The position numbers and the translations under genes were made by a program. A DNA stretch of 64,000 bases from Lachnospiraceae bacterium 3-1 (GTDB lineage Bacteria > Bacillota > Clostridia > Lachnospirales > Lachnospiraceae), in contig KE159593.1 of assembly GCA_000403255.2 (NCBI GenBank), positions 253,969 through 317,968 on the forward strand. Direction: 5' to 3'. This document shows, piece by piece, positions 1 through 10,652 of the stretch (positions within the stretch are counted from its first letter, which is position 1; the number at the start of each line of letters is the position of its first letter). Under the pieces are notes generated by a model. That model was not told the DNA's origin. It ran no database searches and saw only the letters and a program-made list of their open reading frames with translations.

Positions 1-47
1 GTGCAATCCCCCAAAGGATGGGGATCATAACCAAACAGGAGGAAAAA

Positions 48-1235
48 ATGGATAAAAGATTATTTACTTCAGAATCAGTAACAGAAGGGCATCCAGATAA
101 ACTTTGTGATGCAGTATCAGATGCAATTTTAGATGCATTGATGGCACAGGACCCTATGAGCAGGGTAGCATGTGAAACAGCGGCATGCACCGGATTTGTA
201 CTTGTGACAGGAGAAATCACCACCAAAGCTACCATAGACATTCCCCAGATTGTAAGGGAAACAGTAAATGAGATTGGTTACAATAATGCTGCCACTGGAT
301 TTGACGGGAATACCTGTGCAGTTATGGTAGCCCTGGACCAGCAGTCAGCAGATATTGCAATGGGGGTAGACAAGGCCCTAGAAGCGAAAGAAAATAAAAT
401 GTCTGAGGAAGAGCTGGAGGCAATCGGCGCGGGCGATCAGGGTATGATGTTTGGGTATGCAACCAATGAGACTCCGGAATTGATGCCCTATCCCATTTCA
501 TTAGCACATAAACTTGCTTTGCAGTTGACCAAAATCCGCAAGGATGGCACATTGGGTTATCTGCGTCCAGATGGGAAAACCCAGGTTTCGGTAGAATATG
601 ATGAAAATGGAAAACCCAGAAGGTTAGAAGCAGTGGTATTATCCACACAGCATGATCCAGATGTTACTCAGGAACAGATTCACACAGATATCAAAAAATA
701 CGTATTTGATCCTGTGTTACCTGAGGATATGGTGGATGAAGAAACAAAGTTTTTCATCAATCCTACTGGCCGTTTCGTAATTGGAGGCCCTCATGGGGAT
801 GCAGGCTTGACTGGCCGTAAAATTATTGTGGATACATATGGCGGATATGCTCGTCACGGCGGTGGAGCTTTTTCTGGCAAAGACTGTACCAAAGTGGATC
901 GTTCAGCCGCTTATGCAGCGCGGTATGTAGCAAAGAATATTGTAGCAGCAGGTCTTGCAGAAAAATGTGAAATCCAGTTATCTTACGCAATTGGTGTGGC
1001 ACAGCCTACCTCTGTTATGGTGGATACCTTTGGAACCGGAAAAATTTCTGATGAAAAACTAGTGGAAATAATTCGGGAAAACTTTGATCTTCGTCCAGCA
1101 GGAATCATTAAGATGCTGGATTTGAGACGGCCGATCTACAAGCAGACAGCAGCTTATGGGCATTTCGGCCGGAATGATTTGAATCTTCCTTGGGAAGCAA
1201 CCGATAAGGTGGAAATTTTGAAGAAATATTTGTAA
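48..1235 (+). CDS. metK: S-adenosylmethionine synthetase
   Basis: Makes S-adenosylmethionine from ATP and methionine in the cytoplasm. The 395-residue protein has the usual family length. It shows GHPDK at residues 14-18, the GAGDQG loop near residue 127, and a [13 protein letters not shown] loop near residue 245. An in-frame ATG lies upstream at 18, but the start at 48 follows AGGAGG (37-42) at good spacing and gives the standard [18 protein letters not shown] start. The upstream region lies off the window, so an S-box riboswitch cannot be judged. Confidence 0.97.
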   Translation: MDKRLFTSESVTEGHPDKLCDAVSDAILDALMAQDPMSRVACETAACTGFVLVTGEITTKATIDIPQIVRETVNEIGYNNAATGFDGNTCAVMVALDQQSADIAMGVDKALEAKENKMSEEELEAIGAGDQGMMFGYATNETPELMPYPISLAHKLALQLTKIRKDGTLGYLRPDGKTQVSVEYDENGKPRRLEAVVLSTQHDPDVTQEQIHTDIKKYVFDPVLPEDMVDEETKFFINPTGRFVIGGPHGDAGLTGRKIIVDTYGGYARHGGGAFSGKDCTKVDRSAAYAARYVAKNIVAAGLAEKCEIQLSYAIGVAQPTSVMVDTFGTGKISDEKLVEIIRENFDLRPAGIIKMLDLRRPIYKQTAAYGHFGRNDLNLPWEATDKVEILKKYL

Positions 1236-1259
1236 TTGTTCGTGGGCTTTCTCTTATAG

Positions 1260-1301
1260 CACCCCATGGATACGTTGCAGTCACAATGTATCCATGGGGT
1301 G
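1260..1301. terminator. Shared hairpin between convergent genes
   Basis: A perfect 14-bp inverted repeat (CACCCCATGGATAC and its complement) with a 14-nt loop lies between metK and the convergent gene at 1317-3071. There is no U-tract on either side, so a role in termination or 3' end protection is inferred from position. Confidence 0.5.
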
Positions 1302-1316
1302 AACTGTTGATTGGTT

Positions 1317-3071
1317 TTACTCATTTCCAAACCAGACTTCGCAGTCCTTTCGGTAAAAGGATATTCCATAACAATCAATTGTCCGATATCCTTCTGCCTG
1401 TAATTCTTCTGTATATCTTTTGTCATAAATTTGCAGCCATGCCTTTTTTGCATCTGTTTCCAGATTATCAATGGAATTGGAGACTTTTAATTCCAGAACA
1501 AATGCTCTGCCTCGCAGAGAAGGACTCTTTACCATAATGTCAGAACGGCCATTCCCGGATTCACGGTTAGATTTTACCAGATAATTTTCGCTCTGGCTTA
1601 AGATTCCAGTGAGGAACCCGTGGTAAAAGCAGACACTTGAGTTCTGTCTTTTAGAACTCTTAGTGGTCGCTTTCCCTTTGGGCAAAGTTTCCACATTATC
1701 AAAAAAGCTGATGGTTTGAAAAAGCTGTCCACTTAAAATGTCTCTCATGCGCACTGCATCCTTGGCTTCCATTGCACGATAAAAATCTCGGAAATCCTCT
1801 TTCTTTATCCTGTCGTTCATCCAATTTAAAAGGGTGGTCTGGTAAATTGTTTTGACTTCTGTGTTGGGAATCCGTACCTGTAAAAAAATGGATGATTCCT
1901 GAAAGTATTGGTTTTCTTTTGTCAGATATCCAGTAAAATAGAGGAAGTTCCATAAGCATTCCCCACTGCTGTGTATATCCTCATAAGTAATTTCTTCATG
2001 TACTCGGATATCCAGGGTGTTTCCAGCTAGGAGTGTTTCAATCTGCCCTTTTGTTTTCCGGTCGGCCCTGGCGATTAAATCCTTTATGATATCATTGGAA
2101 CTGGTATTTATCCAGTATGGGCGTGGAAAAGCGTTGGTGTTTGTATGCAAATCATACATAAAATTGACGATACTCCAGGGGTTGTAGACGGAGGAATTGC
2201 CAAAAACGTACCCATCATACCATCGCTTCATGGTAGGGAAATGGTTTTCCACACCATAGTAACCTAACATTTGTAGCACTTCTGGTTCAGTAAAGCCAAA
2301 ATGTTCACTGTATCCTTCGTCAAGTATGGAAATGATTCTTAAATGGTTCAATCCTGTGAAAATACTTTCCTTTGAAATACGTAGGCATCCCGTGATAATG
2401 GAAAATTGCAGGTAGTCGTTTGTTTTCAAAGCAGATTCAAACAAGGAACGGATAAAATCCACCATCTTTTCGTAAAATCCCTGGAAATATGAATTTTCCA
2501 ACGGTACGTCGTATTCATCAATTAGAATGATGGTTTTTTTTCCTGTAATCTGGTGCATGCATTGGCTGAAAAGTCGTAAAGAGTTTCTGACGGCTTTTTC
2601 CGGTGCTTTCCCATTGGCAATCTCCATATATCGCTCATATTCCCTAGAGGAAAGCTGAGCTCTTCCTCTTTCCACGATGCTTCTGTGCCGATCAAACTCT
2701 CCACTGATTGCAGATTCTATCATGTAATAGGCGGTTTCAAAATCTTTTTGTTTTGCAGACTTCAGTGTCAGATTTATCACAGGGTACAGAGTCATCTGGC
2801 TTGTGTAGAACTCTCCAGCCTTTGTGATTTTTAGTCCTGCAAAAAGTTTTCTTCGCTGAGCATTTATTTCGTTGTTTCCAGTATCTTCAAAAAAATATCG
2901 GAGCATGCTGAGGTTCAATGTTTTTCCAAAACGTCTTGGACGGGTGAAGAGGTTTACTTCTCCCTTTAAGTCTAGAAGCTCTTTGATCAGCATGGTTTTA
3001 TCCATGTAGTAATACCCTTCGGTTATTATTTTTTCAAAGTTATCAATGCCTATGGGCAAGGGCTTTTTCAT
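1317..3071 (-). CDS. AAA-ATPase-like / PD-(D/E)XK nuclease superfamily protein
   Basis: A 584-residue protein of the AAA-ATPase_like plus DUF1703 type, common in many copies in gut Clostridia and Bacteroidetes. The N-terminus has the family opening ([10 protein letters not shown]) and a P-loop-like [10 protein letters not shown] near residues 44-53. An acidic [11 protein letters not shown] segment follows in the middle. The C-terminus has a nuclease-like SDIMVKSP...FVLELKVS stretch. GGAGGTG precedes the ATG. The cellular role is unknown; selfish or defence-related roles have been suggested for the family. It stands alone, convergent with metK. Confidence 0.85.
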   Translation of the reverse strand: MKKPLPIGIDNFEKIITEGYYYMDKTMLIKELLDLKGEVNLFTRPRRFGKTLNLSMLRYFFEDTGNNEINAQRRKLFAGLKITKAGEFYTSQMTLYPVINLTLKSAKQKDFETAYYMIESAISGEFDRHRSIVERGRAQLSSREYERYMEIANGKAPEKAVRNSLRLFSQCMHQITGKKTIILIDEYDVPLENSYFQGFYEKMVDFIRSLFESALKTNDYLQFSIITGCLRISKESIFTGLNHLRIISILDEGYSEHFGFTEPEVLQMLGYYGVENHFPTMKRWYDGYVFGNSSVYNPWSIVNFMYDLHTNTNAFPRPYWINTSSNDIIKDLIARADRKTKGQIETLLAGNTLDIRVHEEITYEDIHSSGECLWNFLYFTGYLTKENQYFQESSIFLQVRIPNTEVKTIYQTTLLNWMNDRIKKEDFRDFYRAMEAKDAVRMRDILSGQLFQTISFFDNVETLPKGKATTKSSKRQNSSVCFYHGFLTGILSQSENYLVKSNRESGNGRSDIMVKSPSLRGRAFVLELKVSNSIDNLETDAKKAWLQIYDKRYTEELQAEGYRTIDCYGISFYRKDCEVWFGNE

Positions 3072-3313
3072 TTTGTCACCTCCGCCTAATTGAATTTTGA
3101 TTTGCCAATATTATAACCTACCTTCTGTACTTTCACAATCGAAAAATAGAAGGAAAGCACAAGGATCAGTACAATACCGCCAACCGTTTGGCATTTTTTG
3201 TTGAAAAGGTGTGGTATGGATGGTATAATGATGGTGGTATCATTTTAATCGTAAACAAGACGGTATAATTGAAGAATTACTTGATTTTATCGGCGTAAAG
3301 GAGGGAACCTGCT

Positions 3314-3763
3314 TTGATTTACACACCCCTAACCAAAAAAGCCATGGAAATTGCTTATCAGGCCCATCACGGGCAGAAAGATGCTGGCGGCGTTCCCTAT
3401 GTGTTCCACGCAATTCATCTGGCAGAACAGATGAAGGATGAAATTACCACATGCGCTGCATTGCTTCATGATGTAGTAGAAGATACCAATATAACTTTGG
3501 AGATGCTACAGAAAGATTTTCCAAAGGAGGTTATAGAATTGGTATCACTATTGACCCATATTCCTGGGGAAGATTATTTCGATTATATACGAAAGATTCA
3601 GAAAAATCAGGGGGCCACTCTGATAAAATTGGCGGATTTAGCTCACAACTCTGACGAAAGCCGATTCAGCGGGAGTTCGTCTGTCTCAGAAGAAAAGAAA
3701 AAAGCCTGGCGCATAAAATATGAAAAGGCCCGCAGAATTCTTAACGAGAAAAATTTGGAATGA
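3314..3763 (+). CDS. HD-domain hydrolase, MESH1/RelA-SpoT hydrolase-like
   Basis: A 149-residue single-domain protein with the HD fold of (p)ppGpp hydrolases. His32 and His52-Asp53 (in ALLHDVVEDT) form the metal site, and a second Asp lies in LADLAHN. It lacks the synthetase, TGS and ACT domains of full RelA/SpoT, so it would be a small alarmone or nucleotide hydrolase. The start is TTG, preceded by AAAGGAGGG (3297-3305) with 8-nt spacing. Substrate is inferred from the family only. Confidence 0.8.
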   Translation: MIYTPLTKKAMEIAYQAHHGQKDAGGVPYVFHAIHLAEQMKDEITTCAALLHDVVEDTNITLEMLQKDFPKEVIELVSLLTHIPGEDYFDYIRKIQKNQGATLIKLADLAHNSDESRFSGSSSVSEEKKKAWRIKYEKARRILNEKNLE

Positions 3764-3910
3764 TGTGAAGAGTCTGAAAGGAAGCGGGACACCAGCGAAA
3801 AACCCAAAGTCTAAGAAACAAGTCTAAAATAATCCAAAACTGTAGTAGTGCAATTAATACAAATTTTATAAATTTTTAGAGAAATTCCATATGATTTTCT
3901 ATGAAAGCTG

Positions 3911-3932
3911 TTATAATATAATCTGTTGGAGG
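3911..3932 (+). promoter_or_regulatory. Putative -10 box and RBS before the kinase gene
   Basis: TATAAT (3912-3917) in an AT-rich stretch is followed by GGAGG (3928-3932), 12 nt before the ATG at 3945. No consensus -35 box is seen. The short gap between TATAAT and the RBS means the box may not be used, or the leader is very short. Confidence 0.3.
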
Positions 3933-3944
3933 TTACCGCAGTTT

Positions 3945-5435
3945 ATGAAGTTAAGAACCAGATTAATTATTTCATTTTGTATCATTATATTTGTGCCAGT
4001 ACTTTTGACAGTGGCTACCATATGGGGATTTGGCCGCTATCAGATGAAAGCAGTACGTCAGATTTATAATATAGATGGGAATGCCTATGATTATTTTGTC
4101 AATTCCTTTAAAGTCCTCAGCCATTTTACCAAATCAGATTATGAGAATCTTCAAAATGTAGCAAAGGATACACCTGAGATGTTGGAGGATATGGCGTATT
4201 TGAATGAAGTGAATCGTCAACTAGCGGAAAAGTATTCTTATCTGATTGTACGTAGGGATGATGAACTCATTTATAAAGGCAGGAGTGAGAAGGAAAGTCT
4301 CCCGGTGGAAAAATTACCAGAATACAACAGTGATGTTCTTCAAGGATCAGGTTCTGGTTTTTATATTGAGGGGGAAACACAGGCCATGGTGAAGCAGATT
4401 GATTTTTCCTTTTCTGATGGAAGCAATGGGAGTGTTTTTATTGTCACATCCATGGAACAGATTCAGCCAGAGATTAAGGGGATTTTATTTGATTTGCTGA
4501 TTTCAGTGGTCTTGATTTTGATTTTTACCGCAGGAATGTTGACTGTGTGGATTTATCAGGGAATCATTAATCCCATACGAAAATTAGAAATAGCAGCTCA
4601 AAGTATCAAGGCGGGGAACCTGGATTTTACCATTGAGGCAGATGGAAAGGATGAGATTGGGGAGCTTTGCCGTAATTTTGAGGAAATGCGCTTTCGCCTA
4701 AAAGAATCCGCAGAGGAAAAGGTGGAAGGAGAGAAGGAAAATAAAGTTTTAATCAGCAATATTTCCCATGATTTGAAGACGCCTATTACAGCCATTAAGG
4801 GATATGTGGAAGGAATTATGGATGGGGTTGCAGATACGCCGGAGAAGCATGATAAATATATCCGCACCATTTACAATAAAGCAAATGAGATGGATATGCT
4901 CATCAATGAGTTGACATTATACTCAAAAATTGATACCAATCGAATACCCTATAATTTTAACCGTATCAATGTGGCAGATTATTTTGAAGATTGTGTGGAA
5001 GAGGTAGGGCTGGATTTAGAAGCTAAAAATATCAAACTTACTTATATTGATTATGTAGATAAAGATGTACTGATTATTGCAGACCCAGAACAACTTCGCC
5101 GTGTCATTAATAATATTATTGGAAATTCCATTAAATATTTGGACAAGGAGCAAGGATTCATCAATATCCGTATCCGCGATGTGGGAGATTTCATTCAGGT
5201 TGAGATTGAAGATAATGGAAGAGGAATTGCAGCCAAAGACCTGCCTTATATCTTTGACCGATTTTATCGCACAGACGCTTCTAGGAATTCAGCTACAGGA
5301 GGAAGTGGTATTGGCCTGTCCATTGTGAAGAAAATTGTGGAGGATCATGGTGGAAAAATCTGGGCAAACAGTAAAGAAGAAAGCGGAACAATTATGTACT
5401 TTGTAATCCGAAAATACCAGGAGGTAATAACTTGA
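3945..5435 (+). CDS. Sensor histidine kinase, HAMP type
   Basis: A 496-residue membrane kinase. It has a first membrane segment near residues 8-29, an extracytoplasmic sensor region to about residue 178, and a second membrane segment near 180-203. A HAMP linker follows, then the HisKA box ISHDLKTPITAIKGY with the phospho-acceptor His near 274. N, G1 and G2 boxes of the ATPase domain are present (NNIIGNSIKY, DNGRGI, GSGIGLSIVKKI). The ATG at 3945 is preferred over one at 3891 because it follows GGAGG and puts the membrane segment at the N-terminus. It overlaps the regulator gene by TTGA. The stimulus is unknown. Confidence 0.93.
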   Translation: MKLRTRLIISFCIIIFVPVLLTVATIWGFGRYQMKAVRQIYNIDGNAYDYFVNSFKVLSHFTKSDYENLQNVAKDTPEMLEDMAYLNEVNRQLAEKYSYLIVRRDDELIYKGRSEKESLPVEKLPEYNSDVLQGSGSGFYIEGETQAMVKQIDFSFSDGSNGSVFIVTSMEQIQPEIKGILFDLLISVVLILIFTAGMLTVWIYQGIINPIRKLEIAAQSIKAGNLDFTIEADGKDEIGELCRNFEEMRFRLKESAEEKVEGEKENKVLISNISHDLKTPITAIKGYVEGIMDGVADTPEKHDKYIRTIYNKANEMDMLINELTLYSKIDTNRIPYNFNRINVADYFEDCVEEVGLDLEAKNIKLTYIDYVDKDVLIIADPEQLRRVINNIIGNSIKYLDKEQGFINIRIRDVGDFIQVEIEDNGRGIAAKDLPYIFDRFYRTDASRNSATGGSGIGLSIVKKIVEDHGGKIWANSKEESGTIMYFVIRKYQEVIT

Positions 5436-6121
5436 GTAAAGTATTGATTATTGAGGATGAAGTGGCAATTGCAGATTTGGAAAAAGACTATCTGGAGCTA
5501 AGCGGCTTTGAAGTAGAGATAGAAAATAATGGAAATCAGGGATTAGTGCGGGCATTGAATGAAGACTTTGATATGTTTATTTTGGATCTGATGCTGCCAG
5601 GAGTAGATGGATTTGAGATTTGTAAAAAAATTCGGGAAAATAAAAATACCCCTATTTTGATGGTGTCTGCAAAGAAGGATGATATAGATAAGATTCGTGG
5701 TCTGGGACTTGGGGCAGATGATTATATTACGAAGCCTTTTTCTCCCAGTGAATTGGTGGCAAGGGTGAAAGCCCATCTTTCTCGATACGAAAGACTTATT
5801 AATAGTAGTGTGCAGGAGAATGATGTAATCGAAATCCGAGGCTTGAAAATTGACAAAACGGCAAGGCGTGTATGGGTCAATGAGGAGGAAAAGCAGTTTA
5901 CCACCAAGGAATTTGATTTATTGACATTTCTTGCCCAGAATCCCAACCATGTATTTTCCAAGGAAGAGCTGTTTAGCCAGATCTGGGATTTAGAATCAGT
6001 GGGAGATATTGCAACGGTTACTGTGCACATTAAGAAAATTCGTGAGAAGATTGAGCTTAGTACCACAAAGCCCCAATATATTGAAACAATCTGGGGCGTG
6101 GGTTATCGCTTTAAGGTGTAA
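5432..6121 (+). CDS. OmpR/PhoB-family response regulator
   Basis: A 229-residue regulator. The receiver domain has the acidic pocket (IEDE), phospho-acceptor Asp52 in FILDLMLPG, Thr/Ser in MVSAKK and Lys in DDYITKPFSP. The C-terminus is a winged helix ending GVGYRFKV. The start is TTG at 5432, overlapping the kinase stop and preceded by AGGAGG (5419-5424), so translation is probably coupled. It should be phosphorylated by the upstream kinase. Targets are not evident nearby. Confidence 0.94.
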   Translation: MSKVLIIEDEVAIADLEKDYLELSGFEVEIENNGNQGLVRALNEDFDMFILDLMLPGVDGFEICKKIRENKNTPILMVSAKKDDIDKIRGLGLGADDYITKPFSPSELVARVKAHLSRYERLINSSVQENDVIEIRGLKIDKTARRVWVNEEEKQFTTKEFDLLTFLAQNPNHVFSKEELFSQIWDLESVGDIATVTVHIKKIREKIELSTTKPQYIETIWGVGYRFKV

Positions 6122-6190
6122 TTTTGCCGGATATGACAAGGGTTTATGCATATCATTGATTTAGGTGTTATATAGCTGGGATATAAGATT

Positions 6191-6916
6191 ATGATAGAGA
6201 TTATTTATAAAGACAGTGAAATTATAGTCTGCCACAAGCCGCCAGGGATTCCGGTGCAGACGGCAAAAACAGGGAAACAGGACATAGTAAGCATACTGCA
6301 GAATTATTTTGCAGATCAAGGAGAATCCTCAGAGGTTTTTATCATCGGACGTCTGGATCAACCTGTAGAAGGAATTATGGTGTTTGCAAGGAATTCTAAG
6401 GCAGCAGCGATCTTAAGCCGTCAGGTGCAGGAAAGAACCATAGAAAAAGAGTATCTTGCATTGACCGAGGGCAGATTTGAAAAAAACACAGGAATATTGG
6501 AAAATTATCTGCTGCGAGATGGGAAAAGTAATACATCCCAGGTTGTGCAAAAGGGAACCAAGGGCGCAAAATCAGCAAAGCTTTTTTATGAAGTAAAGAA
6601 AGTAATTACAGATTCGGAAAAATTATCCGATATTCTGGAAGATACTTGCCTGGAATCGACGGTTAGTCTGGTGAGTGTCCATTTGGATACTGGACGCCAC
6701 CATCAGATACGGGTTCAGATGGCGCATGCAGGTCATCCTCTTGTAGGTGATAAAAAATATAATAAAAATTGTCCGTCAGGCTACTTGCCCGTAGGTTTGT
6801 GCTCAATTAGAACATCTTTTTGCCATCCTGCAACTGGAAAACGGATGGAATTTTCCGTACATCCCAAAGGAAGGTTGTTTGCAGAATTGGCAGATGAGTT
6901 TTCAGATATGTTTTAA
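6191..6916 (+). CDS. RluA-family pseudouridine synthase
   Basis: Isomerises uridine in rRNA or tRNA. The 241-residue protein has the catalytic motif as GRLDQPVEGIMVFARN with Asp56; the more common form is HRLDxxTSG. The family segment VHLDTGRHHQIRVQMAHAGHPLVGDKKY is present in full. There is no S4 domain, so this is the short RluA/RluC-like form. The substrate nucleotide cannot be told from sequence. Confidence 0.88.
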   Translation: MIEIIYKDSEIIVCHKPPGIPVQTAKTGKQDIVSILQNYFADQGESSEVFIIGRLDQPVEGIMVFARNSKAAAILSRQVQERTIEKEYLALTEGRFEKNTGILENYLLRDGKSNTSQVVQKGTKGAKSAKLFYEVKKVITDSEKLSDILEDTCLESTVSLVSVHLDTGRHHQIRVQMAHAGHPLVGDKKYNKNCPSGYLPVGLCSIRTSFCHPATGKRMEFSVHPKGRLFAELADEFSDMF

Positions 6917-6940
6917 TACTACCATAGATATTACTCCAAT

Positions 6941-8026
6941 GTGTCAGGTAGATTTTTCCCGCATAAAAAGCAGAAAATACCGCATACTGATTTCATGAAA
7001 AAAGAAGCGAAAGAAAGCATGCGGAGCATAGGAAAAGTTCTGGGAATTACCCTTGCCGTTTATATTGGCATTCGTTGGCTGCTCCCATTGGTAGTTCCCT
7101 TTTTTGTTGCCTTTTTGTTGGCAAAATTTTTGAATCCGCTGGTAGAAAAACTGGAGAATAAATTAAAACTAAAAAGAAGCATATGGTCATCCATACTGGT
7201 AGGGATTTTATTATTGCTTTTGGGGCTGGCAGTATTTTATTTCTTAAAAACGCTGATTGAGCAGATAAAAAATGTCATGGATAATCTGGATTTGTACAAA
7301 CAGCAGGCTGGGCAATTTTGGCAGGAGTGCTGCTGTCAGATAGAAAATATTACTGGAATAGAAGCCAAAGTAATTCAAGACAGAGTGGAAAAGCAGATAC
7401 CAGAAATGATGAACCAAGCAAAAAGTAACATGATTCCCACTGTGATGAATGAGACAATTCTGTATGCAAAAAATATGTTTGTATTTGTGGGTGTATGTTT
7501 TGTAGTGGTTATCAGTACAATTTTAATCCTAAAGGATTATAAGAAAATGCGGACAGTTCTGGAAAATCATCCGGTAGGAAGTATGGCTCTTAATATTTGC
7601 CGCAGAACGTACGAAGCTGGAGGAGCCTATGTGAAAGCTCAGATTATTATTATGGGGATTATCTCAGCTATTTGCGTGGCAGGGCTGTACTTTTCAGGGA
7701 ACGAATATGCATTGTTGGCAGGCTGTGGTATTGGTATCTGCGATGCAATGCCTTTTCTGGGAACTGGTACAATCTTTGTGCCTTGGGCTATTATTGAATT
7801 GCTCCAGGGAAAATATATGTTGGCGGCAATTTATACGATTATTTATACCATTTGCACCTTAATGCGTGAGATATTAGAACCGAAGCTTTTGGGCAATAAA
7901 TTGGGAATGCATCCATTGACAGTTATTGTCAGTATGTATGTAGGATTGAAGATTTACGGTTTATGGGGTTTTGCTCTTGGTCCCCTTTCTTATATTTTAA
8001 TTAAGGAAATATATTTGGTGACTTGA
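6941..8026 (+). CDS. AI-2E/YtvI-family membrane protein
   Basis: A protein of up to 361 residues with about seven or eight membrane segments. Family features include the N-terminal pair of helices (LPLVVPFFVAFLLAKFLNPL), a long soluble section with coiled character near 110-165, and a glycine-rich GCGIGICDAMPFLGTG motif. The C-terminal half contains EPKLLGNKLGMHPL. The family includes YtvI sporulation permeases and AI-2 exporters, and the exact function is open. The GTG at 6941 and the ATG at 6995 both lack a clear RBS, so the start is uncertain. Confidence 0.8.
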   Translation: MSGRFFPHKKQKIPHTDFMKKEAKESMRSIGKVLGITLAVYIGIRWLLPLVVPFFVAFLLAKFLNPLVEKLENKLKLKRSIWSSILVGILLLLLGLAVFYFLKTLIEQIKNVMDNLDLYKQQAGQFWQECCCQIENITGIEAKVIQDRVEKQIPEMMNQAKSNMIPTVMNETILYAKNMFVFVGVCFVVVISTILILKDYKKMRTVLENHPVGSMALNICRRTYEAGGAYVKAQIIIMGIISAICVAGLYFSGNEYALLAGCGIGICDAMPFLGTGTIFVPWAIIELLQGKYMLAAIYTIIYTICTLMREILEPKLLGNKLGMHPLTVIVSMYVGLKIYGLWGFALGPLSYILIKEIYLVT

Positions 8027-8077
8027 CAATTTGAAGGCTTTGCCTTAGAATAACCATTACCAATAGAACATCATAGT

Positions 8078-8318
8078 AGAAATGAAATTGGCGAAGAAGA
8101 GGATTAGTACAGACAGGAAGATGCACAGAGAGGAAATCAATGGTGAGAGATTTCTCATACGAATATCTGGAACCTGCCTTGGAGCTGCGTATGAAAGTAC
8201 GACGTGCAGCCGCGTTAAGGCGATTGAGAGAATGAAGCAATGGTTCATTAATCAGGGTGGTACCGCCGGATATCCGGTCCCTTGTGGGATTGGATATCCG
8301 GCGTTTTTATTTATTGAA
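8078..8318 (+). promoter_or_regulatory. T-box leader, proline-specific
   Basis: The leader before proS starts with the conserved GAGGATTAGTA-type stem I element (from about 8096). It ends with the T-box AGGGTGGTACCGCC (8254-8267). The terminator hairpin is GCCGGATATCC (8265-8275) with GGATATCCGGC (8292-8302), followed by T5. A CCT triplet followed by a purine (8173-8176) is the likely proline specifier. Uncharged tRNA-Pro should stabilise the antiterminator and allow proS transcription. Confidence 0.92.
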
Positions 8319-8356
8319 AGATTTTATAAAGTCAAAAGCAGAAAAGGAGAGGAAAC

Positions 8357-9799
8357 ATGGCAAAGGACAAAAAATTAGTAGAAGCCATTACGTCCATGGA
8401 TGTGGATTTTGCACAATGGTATACGGATGTAGTGAAAAAAGCAGGCTTGATTGACTATTCCAGTGTAAAAGGATGTATGGTAATTAAACCAGCAGGTTAT
8501 GCCATCTGGGAAAATATTCAGAAGGAGCTGGATCGGAGATTCAAAGAAACGGGAGTGGAAAATGTATACATGCCCATGTTTATCCCTGAAGGTTTGCTAC
8601 AGAAAGAAAAAGATCATGTAGAGGGATTTGCTCCCGAGGTAGCCTGGGTAACTCATGGAGGGTTAAATCCGTTACAGGAGAGAATGTGCGTTAGGCCCAC
8701 ATCGGAAACGTTGTTCTGTGATTTTTACGCAAATGATATTCAGTCTTACCGAGATTTGCCCAAATGCTATAATCAGTGGTGCTCTGTTGTTCGTTGGGAA
8801 AAGGAAACGAGACCTTTCCTGCGTTCTAGAGAATTTTTATGGCAGGAAGGACATACTGCACATGCATCAGCAGAGGAAGCAGAAGAGAGGACGCTTCAAA
8901 TGCTGCACCTTTACGCTGATTTTTGCGAAGAAGTACTGGCAATGCCAGTGGTCAGAGGTAAAAAAACTGATAAAGAGAAATTTGCCGGAGCAGAGGCAAC
9001 CTATACCATTGAGGCATTGATGCATGATGGAAAGGCTCTTCAATCTGGCACCAGTCATAATTTTGGAGATGGGTTTGCAAAAGCCTTTGGAATTCAATAC
9101 ACAGATAAAGATAATAAGCTGCAGTATGTCCATCAGACTTCATGGGGAATGACAACTCGTTTGATTGGAGCAATTATTATGGTACATGGAGATGATTCAG
9201 GTTTGGTGCTTCCACCTGAAATTGCGCCCACTCAGGTAATGGTGATTCCTATTCAGCAACATAAGGAAGGAGTATTGGACAAAGCGGAGGAAATAAAAGA
9301 TGCTCTGAAACATGCAGGAATTCGGGTAAAAATGGATGACAGCGAAAAAAGTCCTGGATGGAAGTTTTCGGAGCAGGAAATGCGCGGAATTCCTATTCGT
9401 GTAGAACTGGGACCAAAGGATATTGCAGCAGGGAAATGCGTATTGGTGCGTAGAGATACCAGAGAGAAAACGGAGTGCTCATTGAAAGAAGCTGCAACAG
9501 TTGCAGCGGAATTATTGAAAACAATTCAAAGAGATATGTTTGAACGGGCGAAGGAACATCAAAAATCTCATATAACAGAAGTGACATCCTATGATGCTTT
9601 TAAGGAAGCAGTGGAACATAAGCCAGGATTTATACGTGCTATGTGGTGCGGAGATGTGGAATGTGAAAATAAAATCAAGGAAGAAACAACAGCGACTTCT
9701 CGTTGTATGCCTTTGGAAGATTCACAGCCAGTCTCAGATGTATGTGTATGCTGTGGTAAGCCAGCTCATAAACTGGTGTATTGGGGAAAAGCATATTAA
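8357..9799 (+). CDS. proS: Prolyl-tRNA synthetase, short (archaeal/eukaryotic-like) form
   Basis: Charges tRNA-Pro. The 480-residue length and lack of an editing insertion place it in the short ProRS group. Class II motifs are seen: motif 2 [20 protein letters not shown] and motif 3-like [20 protein letters not shown]. The C-terminus has the zinc-type cysteine pair [18 protein letters not shown] typical of this form. AAAGGAGAGG precedes the ATG. It is controlled by the T-box just upstream. Confidence 0.96.
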   Translation: MAKDKKLVEAITSMDVDFAQWYTDVVKKAGLIDYSSVKGCMVIKPAGYAIWENIQKELDRRFKETGVENVYMPMFIPEGLLQKEKDHVEGFAPEVAWVTHGGLNPLQERMCVRPTSETLFCDFYANDIQSYRDLPKCYNQWCSVVRWEKETRPFLRSREFLWQEGHTAHASAEEAEERTLQMLHLYADFCEEVLAMPVVRGKKTDKEKFAGAEATYTIEALMHDGKALQSGTSHNFGDGFAKAFGIQYTDKDNKLQYVHQTSWGMTTRLIGAIIMVHGDDSGLVLPPEIAPTQVMVIPIQQHKEGVLDKAEEIKDALKHAGIRVKMDDSEKSPGWKFSEQEMRGIPIRVELGPKDIAAGKCVLVRRDTREKTECSLKEAATVAAELLKTIQRDMFERAKEHQKSHITEVTSYDAFKEAVEHKPGFIRAMWCGDVECENKIKEETTATSRCMPLEDSQPVSDVCVCCGKPAHKLVYWGKAY

Positions 9800-9848
9800 A
9801 AGGATAGAACAAAGCGGACAAGTCCACTGGGGCTTTCCTAATAGAATA

Positions 9849-9893
9849 AAAAAGGCTGCACTGATATCAACTTCATCTAGTGCAGCCTTCTAT
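9849..9893 (+). terminator. Terminator-like hairpin after proS
   Basis: AAAGGCTGCACT and AGTGCAGCCTT form an 11-bp stem about 50 bp after the proS stop. The following TCTATACT is only weakly U-rich, but the A-run before the stem would allow bidirectional action. Confidence 0.6.
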
Positions 9894-9899
9894 ACTATA

Positions 9900-10640
9900 C
9901 TGTCCACGGGATTTTACCTCTTCTTTCTGAAATCTTAATTCTTTTCTGAGAAATTTATTACCTCTGAATGAAATGGTATGTATCCATATTATGAACGAAT
10001 CTTACTGGAATATCATACAGTATGCTTTTTTAAATTATTGATTCAGGGCTTCTTTTGAAAATCCTCTTGATTTCTGTTCCTATCAATCTTCTGAAATCTT
10101 CTGCTTCTCAATCTGCAAATCCTTCGTAGAATCCTGTCTGGAATACTTAATTGCTGTTTCTATCTCTGTTCATTTTCCCATTCCGAAAATATAAGATCGG
10201 ATGCTATCACATTTGCTAATACTTATTTCAAATACTACCAGATTGGATAATAACCTTATTATAATTTCCCATTCCGAAAATTCAATTACTAGTATCGACA
10301 TTTAAAAACTATTCCATTTTAGAAATTCAACTTCCGTTTTCGCATCTTCAAAGCTCTTGATATAGAAGAATCTGGTTCTGTTTGTCTTGTACCTCAGATA
10401 ATGATTGAGGGGGAATTAAATTAAGTTTTTGGTGGTCCGTACCTTCCTTTCCTAAATTATGAGATATTTCATTCTGTTCTCGGTGGTCTGTACCTCCTTT
10501 TTAAGATTTGTTGTGTGTTTGTTGTTTCTTTGTTTTGATGTGTTTATTATATCTAATAAAAAACAAAATGTCAACAACTATTTTTAAAATTAAATATTAA
10601 AGATACTTATAATTGAAATAATATAAATAAGTAGCAAAAT
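9900..10640. other. Gene-free AT-rich stretch with internal repeats
   Basis: No credible coding region is visible in about 740 bp. Two repeat pairs occur: TTTCCCATTCCGAAAAT at 10174-10190 and 10265-10281, and GGTGGTCYGTACCT at 10431-10444 and 10482-10495. Read on the minus strand, the second pair gives GGTACRGACCACC next to purine-rich RBS-like GGAGG. It could hold a minus-strand non-coding RNA or be decayed sequence next to the broken ABC gene. Confidence 0.4.
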
Positions 10641-10652
10641 ATTCTGAAAATT

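Noticed and set aside
1-47. SAM riboswitch before metK
   Set aside because: Only 47 bases precede the gene and they do not show the S-box core; the rest is outside the window.
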